Positions 1-8,121 of a stretch of DNA of 64,000 nucleotides are shown piece after piece. Numbering within the stretch: position 1 is the stretch's first letter; each line of letters begins with the position of its first letter. A program made the translations under genes and the position numbers. The notes under the pieces are model-generated. The model was not told the DNA's origin. It did no database searches and saw nothing but the letters and a program-made list of their open reading frames with translations. Origin of the DNA: an uncultured Clostridia bacterium (GTDB lineage: Bacteria > Bacillota > Limnochordia > Darwinibacteriales > DTU012); contig FIZJ01000016.1 of the NCBI GenBank assembly GCA_900019385.1, forward strand, positions 47,571 to 111,570, in the 5' to 3' direction.

Positions 1-1
1 C

Positions 2-757
2 ATGGAAGAAGGTGTGGTCCTGCCTCCCGTCAAGCTGTACAAAGTGCGGGACAAATACTATGTCATGGACGGCCACCACCGGGTCGCGGCGGCAAAAGAA
101 CTAGGGCAGATTTATATCGACGCGTATGTAACCGAGTATCTCCCCAGCGGTGATTCCATGCAGCACCTTTTGTGGCGCGAGCGTGCCCAGTTTGAATACC
201 GCACTGGATTGTCGGATATCGAATTCACAGAATTGGGAATGTACGATGAGCTGTTGAAGCAGATCGAGCGGTACAAGCAGGAAGAATACAAGCACTACCA
301 TATCAACGACAGTTTTTTCCACGTTGCTAAGCAGTGGTATTACGAGATTTACCTTCCCGTTGTTGAGGAAATACGCAGGGAAAAACTGCTGGAAGACTTT
401 CCGAACCGCACTGAAGCCGATCTTTTTTTATATGCGACATATCACCGCATCGCCAAAAGCCGCCTGCTTCAGGAACAGGTCACCTACCGAGAGGCCCTGG
501 CCGATCTCAAGCCTTCCGACAGGAAAACCCTCAAGGACAAAATACTGGAGATTGTCGGCAGCCTGCTCCGGCTGAACGATGTCCCCCACGACTGCCCTCA
601 TGGATTGATCATCGACGAAGACGGCCTGGTCAGAGTCACTAAAGACTGCGAAGGCTGCGCCAAATGTGCCCGCGGCAAGGACGCGGTTCCGGTAGAGCCG
701 CAGATCATCAGCGAAGAGGATATCAAAGGTTACCGCAAGACGTACAGAGTGCCTTGA
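2..757 (+). CDS. ParB-like/DUF4032-type protein, 5' end cut by window
   Basis: The visible 251 residues begin inside a ParB/sulfiredoxin-like domain: a YYVMDGHHRVAAAKELG stretch near residues 19-35 is the hallmark DGHHR motif. It is followed by a helical region with WYYEIYLPVVEEIRR and FPNRTEADLFLY, which resembles the DUF4032-type extension of such proteins. The C-terminus holds a CPHG and a C-x2-C-x2-C group (residues about 197-224) that could bind a metal. Family members normally have several tens of residues before this point, so the ATG at position 2 is probably internal and the gene starts outside the window. nth follows after 32 bases on the same strand. Biochemical function is not known; a regulatory or nucleotide-linked role is only an analogy to ParB-type folds. 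Confidence 0.6.
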   Translation: MEEGVVLPPVKLYKVRDKYYVMDGHHRVAAAKELGQIYIDAYVTEYLPSGDSMQHLLWRERAQFEYRTGLSDIEFTELGMYDELLKQIERYKQEEYKHYHINDSFFHVAKQWYYEIYLPVVEEIRREKLLEDFPNRTEADLFLYATYHRIAKSRLLQEQVTYREALADLKPSDRKTLKDKILEIVGSLLRLNDVPHDCPHGLIIDEDGLVRVTKDCEGCAKCARGKDAVPVEPQIISEEDIKGYRKTYRVP

Positions 758-789
758 GCACTCTTGGTTTTCCCCAAGGAGTGTGTTGA

Positions 790-1476
790 ATGCCTGATTC
801 CAATACTGTCCGAGAGATCACTGCCATTTTAAAGAGCCTGTATCCAAACGCTCAAACTGAATTAGAGTACCGCACCCCGTTTCAGCTGCTTGTCGCCACA
901 ATTCTCTCCGCCCAGTGCACAGATCAGCGTGTAAACATGATTACCCGCCGGCTGTTTCAAGACCACCCGTCTGTCGAGGATATAGCCCAGTTATCCCTGG
1001 GTGAACTGGAAGAGTATATCCGTTCCGCCGGGTTGTGGCAGACAAAAGCCCGCAGCATCAAAAAAACTTGCCAGATCTTGATCGAGCGGCACAACGGCGA
1101 AGTGCCCAAGACCCGCGAGGAACTGATGCGGCTTCCCGGTGTTGGGCGCAAGACGGCAAACGTTGTTTTAGCCAACGCTTTCAACCTGCCCGCCTTTGCC
1201 GTGGATACCCACGTCCACCGGGTTGCGAACCGTTTAGGTTTGGCCAGCAGCAAAAGACCGGAACAGACCGAACAGCAGCTGATGGAGGCCTTTCCGGAAC
1301 ATCTTTGGAAAGACGCTCACCATTGGCTGATTCGGCACGGGCGCAGGGTCTGCCACGCCCGTAAACCCCAGTGCGAGCGCTGCGCTCTGGCCCATTTGTG
1401 CCCGAGCGCGCCTAAACCCCGATCGGATCAGGAATCTCGGTGTAAACAGGAAGATAATCAAGATCCGTATAGATGA
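790..1476 (+). CDS. nth: Endonuclease III (DNA glycosylase/AP lyase)
   Basis: Base-excision repair enzyme that removes oxidised pyrimidines and cleaves the abasic site. The 228-residue length is normal. The helix-hairpin-helix LPGVGRKTANVVL carries the catalytic lysine (K121), and AVDTHVHRV carries the catalytic aspartate (D139). The C-terminal 4Fe-4S ligands follow the exact C-x6-C-x2-C-x5-C spacing (C188, C195, C198, C204). An AAGGAG ribosome site sits just upstream of the ATG. The last 65 bases overlap, tail to tail, the end of the penicillin-binding protein gene on the other strand; the overlapped part encodes only a charged tail beyond the Fe-S loop. Confidence 0.95.
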   Translation: MPDSNTVREITAILKSLYPNAQTELEYRTPFQLLVATILSAQCTDQRVNMITRRLFQDHPSVEDIAQLSLGELEEYIRSAGLWQTKARSIKKTCQILIERHNGEVPKTREELMRLPGVGRKTANVVLANAFNLPAFAVDTHVHRVANRLGLASSKRPEQTEQQLMEAFPEHLWKDAHHWLIRHGRRVCHARKPQCERCALAHLCPSAPKPRSDQESRCKQEDNQDPYR

Positions 1477-3340
1477 TCACGGTGGTTCCCGGATATACCT
1501 CGGCATTTGGAGCCGGGATCTGGTCGATAATTCGAGAACCCAGTCCTGCTGTTTCCACTCTAAACCCCGCTTCAGAAAGAATCCTTTGAGCCTCGGCAGT
1601 TGGCTTGCCCAACACATCAGGGACTCTTACCGCCAGACGGCGGTCAATGCCGCTTTCTTTTTCCGGGACGACTCCCAGATAGGGCATGATCTGCTCTACT
1701 AGACGAGCAAAGACAGGACTGGCGATAATGCCGCCGTAGAACGCGCCCTGAGGTTCCCACAGCACTAGAAGCCCAACAATTTGAGGATCGTGTTCCGGAG
1801 CATATCCGGCAAAAGAAGTCACTGTTTTTGAATGGGAATAGCGGCCGTTTTCCACCAGTTGGGCTGTACCTGTCTTCCCAGCCACAGCGTACCCCTTCAC
1901 GTCAGCCTTCTTTCCAGAACCGTTCGCAATGACTGACCGCAAGACTTTGCTCACCATGTCGGCGATGTTCGGATCAATAATTCTCTCAGGAGGCGGAATA
2001 TCCGGCGCGATCTCTCCTGATTCAGTACGGATCGCCTTCACATAATGGGGTACACAATAAACACCGTCGTTGGCGATAGCGGCGAACGCTGCCAAGAGCT
2101 GCAGCGGCGTGCAGGTGAACCCCTGCCCAAATCCGATGTTAGCCCAAGTGACAAGGGGCACTTTTTCAGAAGGAGGCCGAACCGTCCCCGGCGCTTCGCC
2201 GGGAAAATCAACACCAAGTCGGCTGCCGAACTTGAATGTTTTAAGGTACTGATAGAACCTCTCTCCGCCTAAATCAATGCCTAATTTGGCATAAAACGGA
2301 TTGCACGAGTTCTCCAGGGTCTGGGTGAACGACTGCGGCCCATGGCCGCCCCGGTTCCAACAGCGGATCGTCCACCCGGACACATTGATGTAACCCGGAT
2401 CAAAGAAGTGTGTGTTCAGCGTCGCTACCCCCGCATCCAAGGCTGCCGCCGCGGTTACCGCCTTGAATGTCGAGCCTGGCTCATAGGTGTCGGTAACCGC
2501 TATGTTTCGGCGGTTCTCGATAGGATATGCATTGTAGTCCAGCAAATCGTATGTTGGATAGATGGCGTTGGCCAGAATCTCCCCCGTCTTGGGATCTGCA
2601 ATGACAATCAAACCCAAGCGAGATCCCGTCTCCAGGCAAGCCCGCCGTACTTCCTTTTCGGCAATCTGCTGAATGTAGAAGTCCAGAGTGAGGATGATGT
2701 CGGCCCCGTCAACACTCGGCGTATAGGCCTTGATGCCGCCATCGATGATCTGGCCGACGGCATCGCGTTCAAAAATGGCCTCTCCCTTGACTCCTTTAAG
2801 GTAGCTGTCATAGTACAGCTCAATACCTTCCAGGCCTTCGTTGTCAATTCCCACTATCCCCAGCACCTGAGGCGCCAGCGAACCATAAGGGTAGAAACGC
2901 TCTGGGTTCTCCACAACACCAATGCCCGGTAAGTTAGCCTGATGGACTGCGAGGGCTTCCTCGGTGGACACCCGCTTTTTGATCCATTCACTGGCGGTGT
3001 TTCTCTTTAGGCGCTGCAAGACGAATTCCAAATCCAGCTCCAAGATTTCACTGAGTCTTGCCGCAGTGTATTCTTTGTCCTGCACTTGGTTGGGGATGGC
3101 ATATACGGCATTGGCGCTGACCGAAACCGCCAAAGGTATCCCGTTGCGGTCATAGATGGTTCCTCGTTTGGCATCCACTGGTATAGACTGCAGTCTCTGA
3201 TCCATGGCCTTACCTATGAAGAAACTGTTCCTGGCCAGTTGAAGATAAACCAAGCGTCCGCCAAGAAGCAGGACGCTTAAGGTAACACTTACGAATAAAA
3301 GCATTATTCTCTTTCCTACCAATGTGTTTGAGACACGCAC
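1412..3340 (-). CDS. SpoVD/FtsI-type class B penicillin-binding protein with one PASTA domain
   Basis: Peptidoglycan transpeptidase anchored by one N-terminal membrane helix (residues about 12-35). An N-terminal dimerisation domain is followed by the transpeptidase domain with all three active-site motifs: S290-TFK, S345-CN and K489-TG. A single PASTA domain (about 570-630) closes the protein; one PASTA repeat is typical of SpoVD, the sporulation cortex enzyme, though vegetative FtsI homologues can look alike. The start is GTG at 3340 with GGGAGG seven bases upstream. It lies 12 bases behind the D,D-carboxypeptidase gene, so the two probably form a cell-wall operon. The 3' end overlaps nth by 65 bases. 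Confidence 0.88.
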   Translation of the reverse strand: MRVSNTLVGKRIMLLFVSVTLSVLLLGGRLVYLQLARNSFFIGKAMDQRLQSIPVDAKRGTIYDRNGIPLAVSVSANAVYAIPNQVQDKEYTAARLSEILELDLEFVLQRLKRNTASEWIKKRVSTEEALAVHQANLPGIGVVENPERFYPYGSLAPQVLGIVGIDNEGLEGIELYYDSYLKGVKGEAIFERDAVGQIIDGGIKAYTPSVDGADIILTLDFYIQQIAEKEVRRACLETGSRLGLIVIADPKTGEILANAIYPTYDLLDYNAYPIENRRNIAVTDTYEPGSTFKAVTAAAALDAGVATLNTHFFDPGYINVSGWTIRCWNRGGHGPQSFTQTLENSCNPFYAKLGIDLGGERFYQYLKTFKFGSRLGVDFPGEAPGTVRPPSEKVPLVTWANIGFGQGFTCTPLQLLAAFAAIANDGVYCVPHYVKAIRTESGEIAPDIPPPERIIDPNIADMVSKVLRSVIANGSGKKADVKGYAVAGKTGTAQLVENGRYSHSKTVTSFAGYAPEHDPQIVGLLVLWEPQGAFYGGIIASPVFARLVEQIMPYLGVVPEKESGIDRRLAVRVPDVLGKPTAEAQRILSEAGFRVETAGLGSRIIDQIPAPNAEVYPGTTVIIYTDLDYLPVYTEIPDPIGV

Positions 3341-3352
3341 TAAACCGCCTCC

Positions 3353-4495
3353 CTAAAAGAGTCGCGCGAAGAATTGAAGAATACGGTTCCATATCCTCCG
3401 CAGAAAAGAAGCAAGCCCTGTGCTCTGATCAGCCACCAGATCCATCCTGCCGAACTCTTCGCCATCTCGCAGCACAACCAGTTCACCGACTTTGTCTCCC
3501 TTGGCGACTGGTGCCCGCACCGGTGCCAGTTCCACCCTAGTTTCAATTTGACGGTCTGCTTCGCTGAACACAAAGACTGACAAATCCTGTTTTAGGACTG
3601 CGCCGATCAAGTATGTCACACCGTCGGGCACATTGACCTTGGCGATCAGCTCATCCTTTGGGATGACTGTCTCCAGCCGTGCGTAGGAGTACTCGATCAG
3701 TTCTTCTGATTCTTCGTTGCGCACTTCCCGGCTGGATGCTCCGAGGACCACCACTATCAGGCTGCGGCCTTCCCGGGTGACACTCGTAATCAAGGTGTGC
3801 CCTGCGGGAGTGGTGGCTCCCGTTTTGATTCCGGTGACTCCCTTTACCTCATGCAGCAGCGCGTTGGAGTTGCGGATAGTCTTGTTCTGCGGCTTAAGCT
3901 CATATTCTCTTGTCGATACAAAGCGGCGGAACAAAGGATTCTCCATGGCGAACCGTGACAAGACAGCCATGTCATAAGCAGTGGAGTAGTTGCCGCTGAA
4001 AATCGACAGAAGTCCTGTCGCGTCCACAAAATTGGTATCTTTCAGCCCCAATTCTTTTGCTCTATTAGTCATCAGCCTGGCAAACTCTTGCTCTGATCCA
4101 GCCGCGTATTCCGCCAAAGCCACGGCCGCGTCGTTGGCCGACGCCAAGGCTGCTGCATACAAGAGTTCTTCTACGGTGAACTTGTCACCACTTTTCAGTT
4201 TGATCTCAGTCCCGCCGCGGCTGGCGGCGTTGGCACTGGCAGTGACGACATCATTGAGGCCTATCTTACCAGCTTGGACCAACTCGCAAACATACAAAAT
4301 CGTCATGATTTTGGTCAGGCTTGCGATAGAACGCTGCTGATGAGGATTTTTAGCGTACAGTACATGGCCGAAGTCTGCGTCATAAATCACGACAGCGGCA
4401 GCTGACACGCTCGGGAAACCCTTCTGGGCACTGACTACCGGACAAAAAGCCAAACAGGCCGCAAGTAAAATAATGATCAGTTTTCGTACTGTCAT
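3353..4495 (-). CDS. D-alanyl-D-alanine carboxypeptidase, S11 family (DacF-like)
   Basis: Low-molecular-mass penicillin-binding protein that trims the terminal D-alanine from peptidoglycan stem peptides. It has a signal peptide (hydrophobic residues 5-22) and the S11 triad S59-LTK, S119-AN and K224-TG in the expected order. The C-terminus has the beta-rich PBP5_C-like domain and ends in an amphipathic stretch rich in R, I, L and F (FLRRIWNRILQFFARLF) that could tether it to the membrane. At 380 residues the length is normal. It is the first gene of the pair with the SpoVD-like protein downstream; a GGGGGAG ribosome site precedes the ATG. DacF versus DacB/DacA cannot be settled from sequence alone. 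Confidence 0.9.
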   Translation of the reverse strand: MTVRKLIIILLAACLAFCPVVSAQKGFPSVSAAAVVIYDADFGHVLYAKNPHQQRSIASLTKIMTILYVCELVQAGKIGLNDVVTASANAASRGGTEIKLKSGDKFTVEELLYAAALASANDAAVALAEYAAGSEQEFARLMTNRAKELGLKDTNFVDATGLLSIFSGNYSTAYDMAVLSRFAMENPLFRRFVSTREYELKPQNKTIRNSNALLHEVKGVTGIKTGATTPAGHTLITSVTREGRSLIVVVLGASSREVRNEESEELIEYSYARLETVIPKDELIAKVNVPDGVTYLIGAVLKQDLSVFVFSEADRQIETRVELAPVRAPVAKGDKVGELVVLRDGEEFGRMDLVADQSTGLASFLRRIWNRILQFFARLF

Positions 4496-4623
4496 TCTAC
4501 TCCCCCTCAGCCTTTACATCAGATTATACGCCGGGCTTAAGGATCTTATTACGCTTCGTATCACGGATTACACCGCCGGGGCATATATTGCTAGTAATTG
4601 TGCAATCCCAAGGAGTGGTCTTG

Positions 4624-5667
4624 ATGGAAACCAAGCTCCTTGACAAACGTCCATCGCTGTTCAACCATTTCGTGGCCTCCCACCCCCGCGGCGACCTGCT
4701 GCAGACAACCTACTGGGGACAGCTGAAGTCCCTGACCGGATGGGAGCCTTTTCCTTTGGGTGTGATGTCAGGAGGACAGCTTCTTGCCGGCGCGCTTGTG
4801 CTGAAACGCAAAATACCCCTAATGAGTAAGTGCATCTTCTATTCACCGCGTGGCCCTCTCTTCTCGGATTTGGAAGCTCTTGAATGTTTGGTGGAAGGAG
4901 TGGCGGAACTTGCCCAGGAACACGGTGCCCTGTTTTGGAAAATGGATCCTGCGCTGCCGAAAGGCGATCCCTTGTGGAGCCAGTTTGCCCAAAAACGACT
5001 CCACAAAGTAGACACAGGCCTCGACTTTGATGGTGTCCAGCCTGGGTTCATCATGGAACTTGACTTGCGCCCCTCACTGGAAACTATTCTTGCCAATATG
5101 AAGAGTAAAACTCGTTACAATATCCGCTATGCGCAGCGCAAGGGAGTCACAGTCCGGTTGAGCCACTCCAAGAGCGATCTTTCCATATTCTACCCGCTGC
5201 TTGAGGAAACAGCTGCCAGAGATCGGTTCACCATCCGCTCCTTTGCCTACTTTGAGCATCTTTGGGACTGCCTTGTCCCCCACCGCGCCGCTCAGCTGTT
5301 TCTGGCTTTCCACGAGGAGCAGCCCCTGGCCGGAGCCATAACCTTCCGATTGGGCAAGCGTGCATGGTATGTTTACGGGGCGTCAGCCAACATCAAGCGC
5401 AATCTTCAAGCCAGCTACGCTCTGCAGTGGGAAATGATCCGCTGGGCTAAAAGCACAGGATGCACAGTTTATGACTTCCGGGGCGTGTCAGGCAACCTCG
5501 ATCCCGACCATCCGCTGTTCGGACTGTACCGCTTTAAGGAAGGCTTTGGCGCGAAGCTGGTGGAGTATGTCGGCGAGTATGATCTTCCCTTTTCCCCGCT
5601 GTACCGCTTTTGGAAGCCTGCGGCTGACTTCTACAGGATACTCAGCGGCAGGCACCACCGCAGGTGA
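4624..5667 (+). CDS. FemX/FemAB-family peptidoglycan branch aminoacyltransferase
   Basis: FemABX-type enzymes add the first amino acid(s) of the peptidoglycan cross-bridge from aminoacyl-tRNA onto lipid II. Two GNAT-like halves are visible; typical family segments are TTYWGQLKSLTGW near the start, MKSKTRYNIRYAQRKGV in the middle, and YDFRGVSGN plus LYRFKEGFGA near the end. The ATG at 4624 is chosen because AGGAG lies eight bases upstream; an upstream in-frame TTG at 4588 has no such site. That gives 347 residues, normal for the family. The alanine racemase-like gene starts seven bases after the stop, so the pair is probably co-transcribed and points to a job in interpeptide-bridge synthesis. 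Which amino acid is added is not visible. Confidence 0.85.
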   Translation: METKLLDKRPSLFNHFVASHPRGDLLQTTYWGQLKSLTGWEPFPLGVMSGGQLLAGALVLKRKIPLMSKCIFYSPRGPLFSDLEALECLVEGVAELAQEHGALFWKMDPALPKGDPLWSQFAQKRLHKVDTGLDFDGVQPGFIMELDLRPSLETILANMKSKTRYNIRYAQRKGVTVRLSHSKSDLSIFYPLLEETAARDRFTIRSFAYFEHLWDCLVPHRAAQLFLAFHEEQPLAGAITFRLGKRAWYVYGASANIKRNLQASYALQWEMIRWAKSTGCTVYDFRGVSGNLDPDHPLFGLYRFKEGFGAKLVEYVGEYDLPFSPLYRFWKPAADFYRILSGRHHRR

Positions 5668-5674
5668 TCACCTA

Positions 5675-6916
5675 ATGGAATGGATCGGCCCAACCTGGGT
5701 TGAAGTCGATTTGGACGCCATCGGAAACAATTTGACAACCCTCCGGGCGCTGACCAAGGCTCACATCTGCCCAGTGGTGAAAGCTGATGCCTACGGCCAC
5801 GGACTGACTGTAACGGGCCTTTTCCTCCAACAGCAGGGCGTCCGGCTCCTCGCTGTAAGCGACGTGGATGAAGGTGTCACACTCCGCCAGTGCGGTGTCA
5901 CGGTTCCAGTACTAATACTGACACCTCTCTTGCCGCAGCAAGCCCCGCAAGCGGTGCTTCACAATTTGACGGTGACAGTCACCTCCAAGGAACTGATCTG
6001 TACCCTGGCCGGTCTCGGCCAGGCTTGCCGCCGTATAGTAAAAGTCCACTTGAAGATCAACACGGGAATGAACCGAGTTGGGATCCCGCCTGAATCAGCC
6101 CTGGAATATGCCCGGTTGATTGCTGAATGCCCGTACTTGATGCTTGAGGGAGTCTACACACATTTCGCCGAAGCTGACCACAACAACGGCTTTACAAGAA
6201 AGCAGCTGCAGAGGCTGCTTGATGTCAAATCGGCATTTACAAGCTCAGGGCTTGAAAACTTACTTTGGCATGCCGCCGGTTCCTCGGCTTTTTTCACCCT
6301 TCCCGAAAGTCATCTGGATCTAGTGCGGATCGGCTCTGCTCTTTTCGGTCAAACCCGGGTCGGGCTGCCCTCTGGTGCGGCGCTCGAAAACACGTGGAAT
6401 CTCTACACCAGGATCGTTCAGGTCCAGAGAGTTGCCAAAGGTGCTCCCATTGGCTATAATCAAAGGTATACAGCAAGACGGGACTCAGTCATTGGTGTAA
6501 TCCCTGTTGGATACGGCGACGGTTTTGGAGTGTTCCCGGACAATTTCGATTTATGGAGGCATCTCCGGTCTGCCCTGGTCAAGCTTGTACGCAAACCACA
6601 CCAAGTCTCTATCGACGGCTGTGACTATCCAATAGTGGGAAAGATTGCCATGGGGTTGAGCTGCGTAGATCTCACGGAACACCCCAGGGCCCTGGAACTG
6701 ATCGGGGTTCCAGTCCGTGTTCAAGCCCGCAGAACCACAATCAGCCGCCGGATACCCAAGGTTTACACCATTAACGGAAAACCCGCGCTGATCTACCGGC
6801 ACTGCTGCTATTGGCGGCCGGTGGTTAAAAACAGTGAACTTTACGCCATTGCTGTAAGTGTTAAGACAGCCAAGGAAATCATTGAGCGGAGGAATCGAGA
6901 TGGTCAAGACTCGTAG
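5675..6916 (+). CDS. Alanine racemase-like PLP enzyme with altered active-site residues
   Basis: Fold-type III PLP racemase of 413 residues, starting at ATG 5675 after the FemX-like gene. The PLP lysine (VVKADAYGHG), the carbamylated-lysine and arginine segment (HLKINTGMNRVGI), the THFAEAD histidine, the LVRIGSALFG arginine and the catalytic tyrosine segment (GYNQRYTA) are present. However, the usual C/M-M-D-Q segment reads KIAMGL, so the aspartate equivalent to D313 of the Geobacillus enzyme is a glycine, and the tyrosine in the late S-Y-R-V-P-R segment reads SRRIPK. About 30 residues follow the normal end. It may be a racemase of altered specificity or a main alanine racemase of a divergent lineage. 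Confidence 0.8.
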   Translation: MEWIGPTWVEVDLDAIGNNLTTLRALTKAHICPVVKADAYGHGLTVTGLFLQQQGVRLLAVSDVDEGVTLRQCGVTVPVLILTPLLPQQAPQAVLHNLTVTVTSKELICTLAGLGQACRRIVKVHLKINTGMNRVGIPPESALEYARLIAECPYLMLEGVYTHFAEADHNNGFTRKQLQRLLDVKSAFTSSGLENLLWHAAGSSAFFTLPESHLDLVRIGSALFGQTRVGLPSGAALENTWNLYTRIVQVQRVAKGAPIGYNQRYTARRDSVIGVIPVGYGDGFGVFPDNFDLWRHLRSALVKLVRKPHQVSIDGCDYPIVGKIAMGLSCVDLTEHPRALELIGVPVRVQARRTTISRRIPKVYTINGKPALIYRHCCYWRPVVKNSELYAIAVSVKTAKEIIERRNRDGQDS

Positions 6917-7766
6917 GAACTACTGGAAATGGGTCTTTCTGTTGCTGGCAGTGGTAGCTGTGATCCGCGTCGTCCGTTTTGGTTTCAATCTGGTACAGTT
7001 CGGCTCCGGGATTGCCTTGATCCGAATTGAGGGTGCAATAGACGGTTCAACCCTAATACCAGCCAGCAGTGCATTAGATCAGCTGCGGGCTGCGGAGAAA
7101 GATCCCCAGATCAAGGCTGTCGTGCTGCGTATCAACAGTCCCGGCGGGTCGGCGGCTGCCAGCCAGGAACTATACAACGCAGTCTTGCGGTTCCGCCAGC
7201 GAGGTATCCCGGTAGTGGCATCCCTCGGTGACATAGCCGCTTCCGGTGGGTATTACGCAGCATCAGCGGCTGATTATATCTATGCCAACGGATCCACAAT
7301 CACCGGTTCGATCGGTGTGATCATGCAGACTTTCAATTTTGAGGAACTTTACAGAAAACTGGGTATCGGCGTCGAGGTTGTCAAATCCGGTGAGTTCAAA
7401 GACACCGGCTCGTCTTTCCGCTCCCTTACCGAAACCGAAACCGAACTACTATCCGAACTGATCAACGATGCCTGGGACCAGTTTGTGGAAGATGTGGCCA
7501 ATGCCAGAGACTTGCAGCGGGAGCAAGTTGAAGCCGTTGCCGACGGACGGATCCTTACCGGCAGGCAAGCACTTGAGGCAGGGTTGGTTGACGCTTTGGG
7601 CGATCTGGAAGACGCCACCCAAAAAGCGGTGGAGTTGGCGGGAATAACCGGATCATACTTTATTAGAACCTACCAAAAGGATCCAAGCCTGCTCCAGAGG
7701 CTGCTGTCCACATTGGCCGATCTGTTTCCAAAGGCTGGCGTAAGCCTGCGCTATCAGTCGATTTGA
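6900..7766 (+). CDS. sppA: Signal peptide peptidase SppA, S49 family
   Basis: Membrane-bound Ser/Lys protease that clears cleaved signal peptides. One N-terminal membrane helix (residues about 10-28) is followed by a single S49 domain. The nucleophile lies in GDIAASGGYY (S115) and the general base in KSGEFKDTGS (K167), the arrangement of the short Gram-positive-type SppA. The ATG at 6900 has GGAGG seven bases upstream, giving 288 residues; an earlier in-frame start lacks a site. Its start overlaps the end of the racemase gene by 17 bases, so it belongs to the same operon as femX and the racemase. Confidence 0.9.
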   Translation: MVKTRRNYWKWVFLLLAVVAVIRVVRFGFNLVQFGSGIALIRIEGAIDGSTLIPASSALDQLRAAEKDPQIKAVVLRINSPGGSAAASQELYNAVLRFRQRGIPVVASLGDIAASGGYYAASAADYIYANGSTITGSIGVIMQTFNFEELYRKLGIGVEVVKSGEFKDTGSSFRSLTETETELLSELINDAWDQFVEDVANARDLQREQVEAVADGRILTGRQALEAGLVDALGDLEDATQKAVELAGITGSYFIRTYQKDPSLLQRLLSTLADLFPKAGVSLRYQSI

Positions 7767-7814
7767 CAACCATGCCCATACCGGGTATCATAAAGCCATA
7801 GAGGTGAATCTGCT

Positions 7815-8081
7815 ATGGGAGATACCGAAGGCAAAAACAAGCTGATCCAACGTTTAAAGCGGGTGGAAGGTCAGATCCGGGGTATCCAAAGAATGATCGA
7901 TGAAGAAGAAAACTGCATCGAGATACTGACACAGGTCGCCGCCGCTCGGGCGGCTCTAGACCGGGTAGGGATGATCATCTTTGAGGAACACAGCCATACC
8001 TGCCTGCTGAAGGCCATTGAAGAAGGCCAGGATGACGCTATCGACGAGTTGATGCATGCGTTGAAACGTTTTATGCAGTAA
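7815..8081 (+). CDS. CsoR/FrmR-family metal-sensing repressor, CsoR-like ligand set
   Basis: Small all-helical DUF156 repressor of 88 residues. The copper-binding set of CsoR is intact: C34 (NCIEIL), H59 and C63 (HSHTC). The N-terminal DNA-contact region LIQRLKRVEGQIRGIQRMI is typical. This set predicts Cu(I) sensing, whereas FrmR-type members lack the third ligand. GAGGTG precedes the ATG. No copper exporter or chaperone is in the window, so its target is unknown; a strong bidirectional terminator follows immediately. Confidence 0.88.
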   Translation: MGDTEGKNKLIQRLKRVEGQIRGIQRMIDEEENCIEILTQVAAARAALDRVGMIIFEEHSHTCLLKAIEEGQDDAIDELMHALKRFMQ

Positions 8082-8117
8082 AAAAAGCGAGCAGCCTAAC
8101 ACTGCTCGCTTTTTTTC
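8081..8117. terminator. Bidirectional rho-independent terminator
   Basis: A nine-base-pair stem (AGCGAGCAG at 8086-8094 pairs with 8102-8110) has a seven-base loop, a run of A before it and eight T after it. It can end the csoR-like transcript on the plus strand and, read in reverse, the converging LysM-M23 gene. Confidence 0.9.
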
Positions 8118-8121
8118 TCTT

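Noticed and set aside
2342..2932. Plus-strand 196-codon ORF inside the SpoVD-like gene
   Set aside because: Antisense shadow of a clear penicillin-binding protein; no start signals or recognisable domain.
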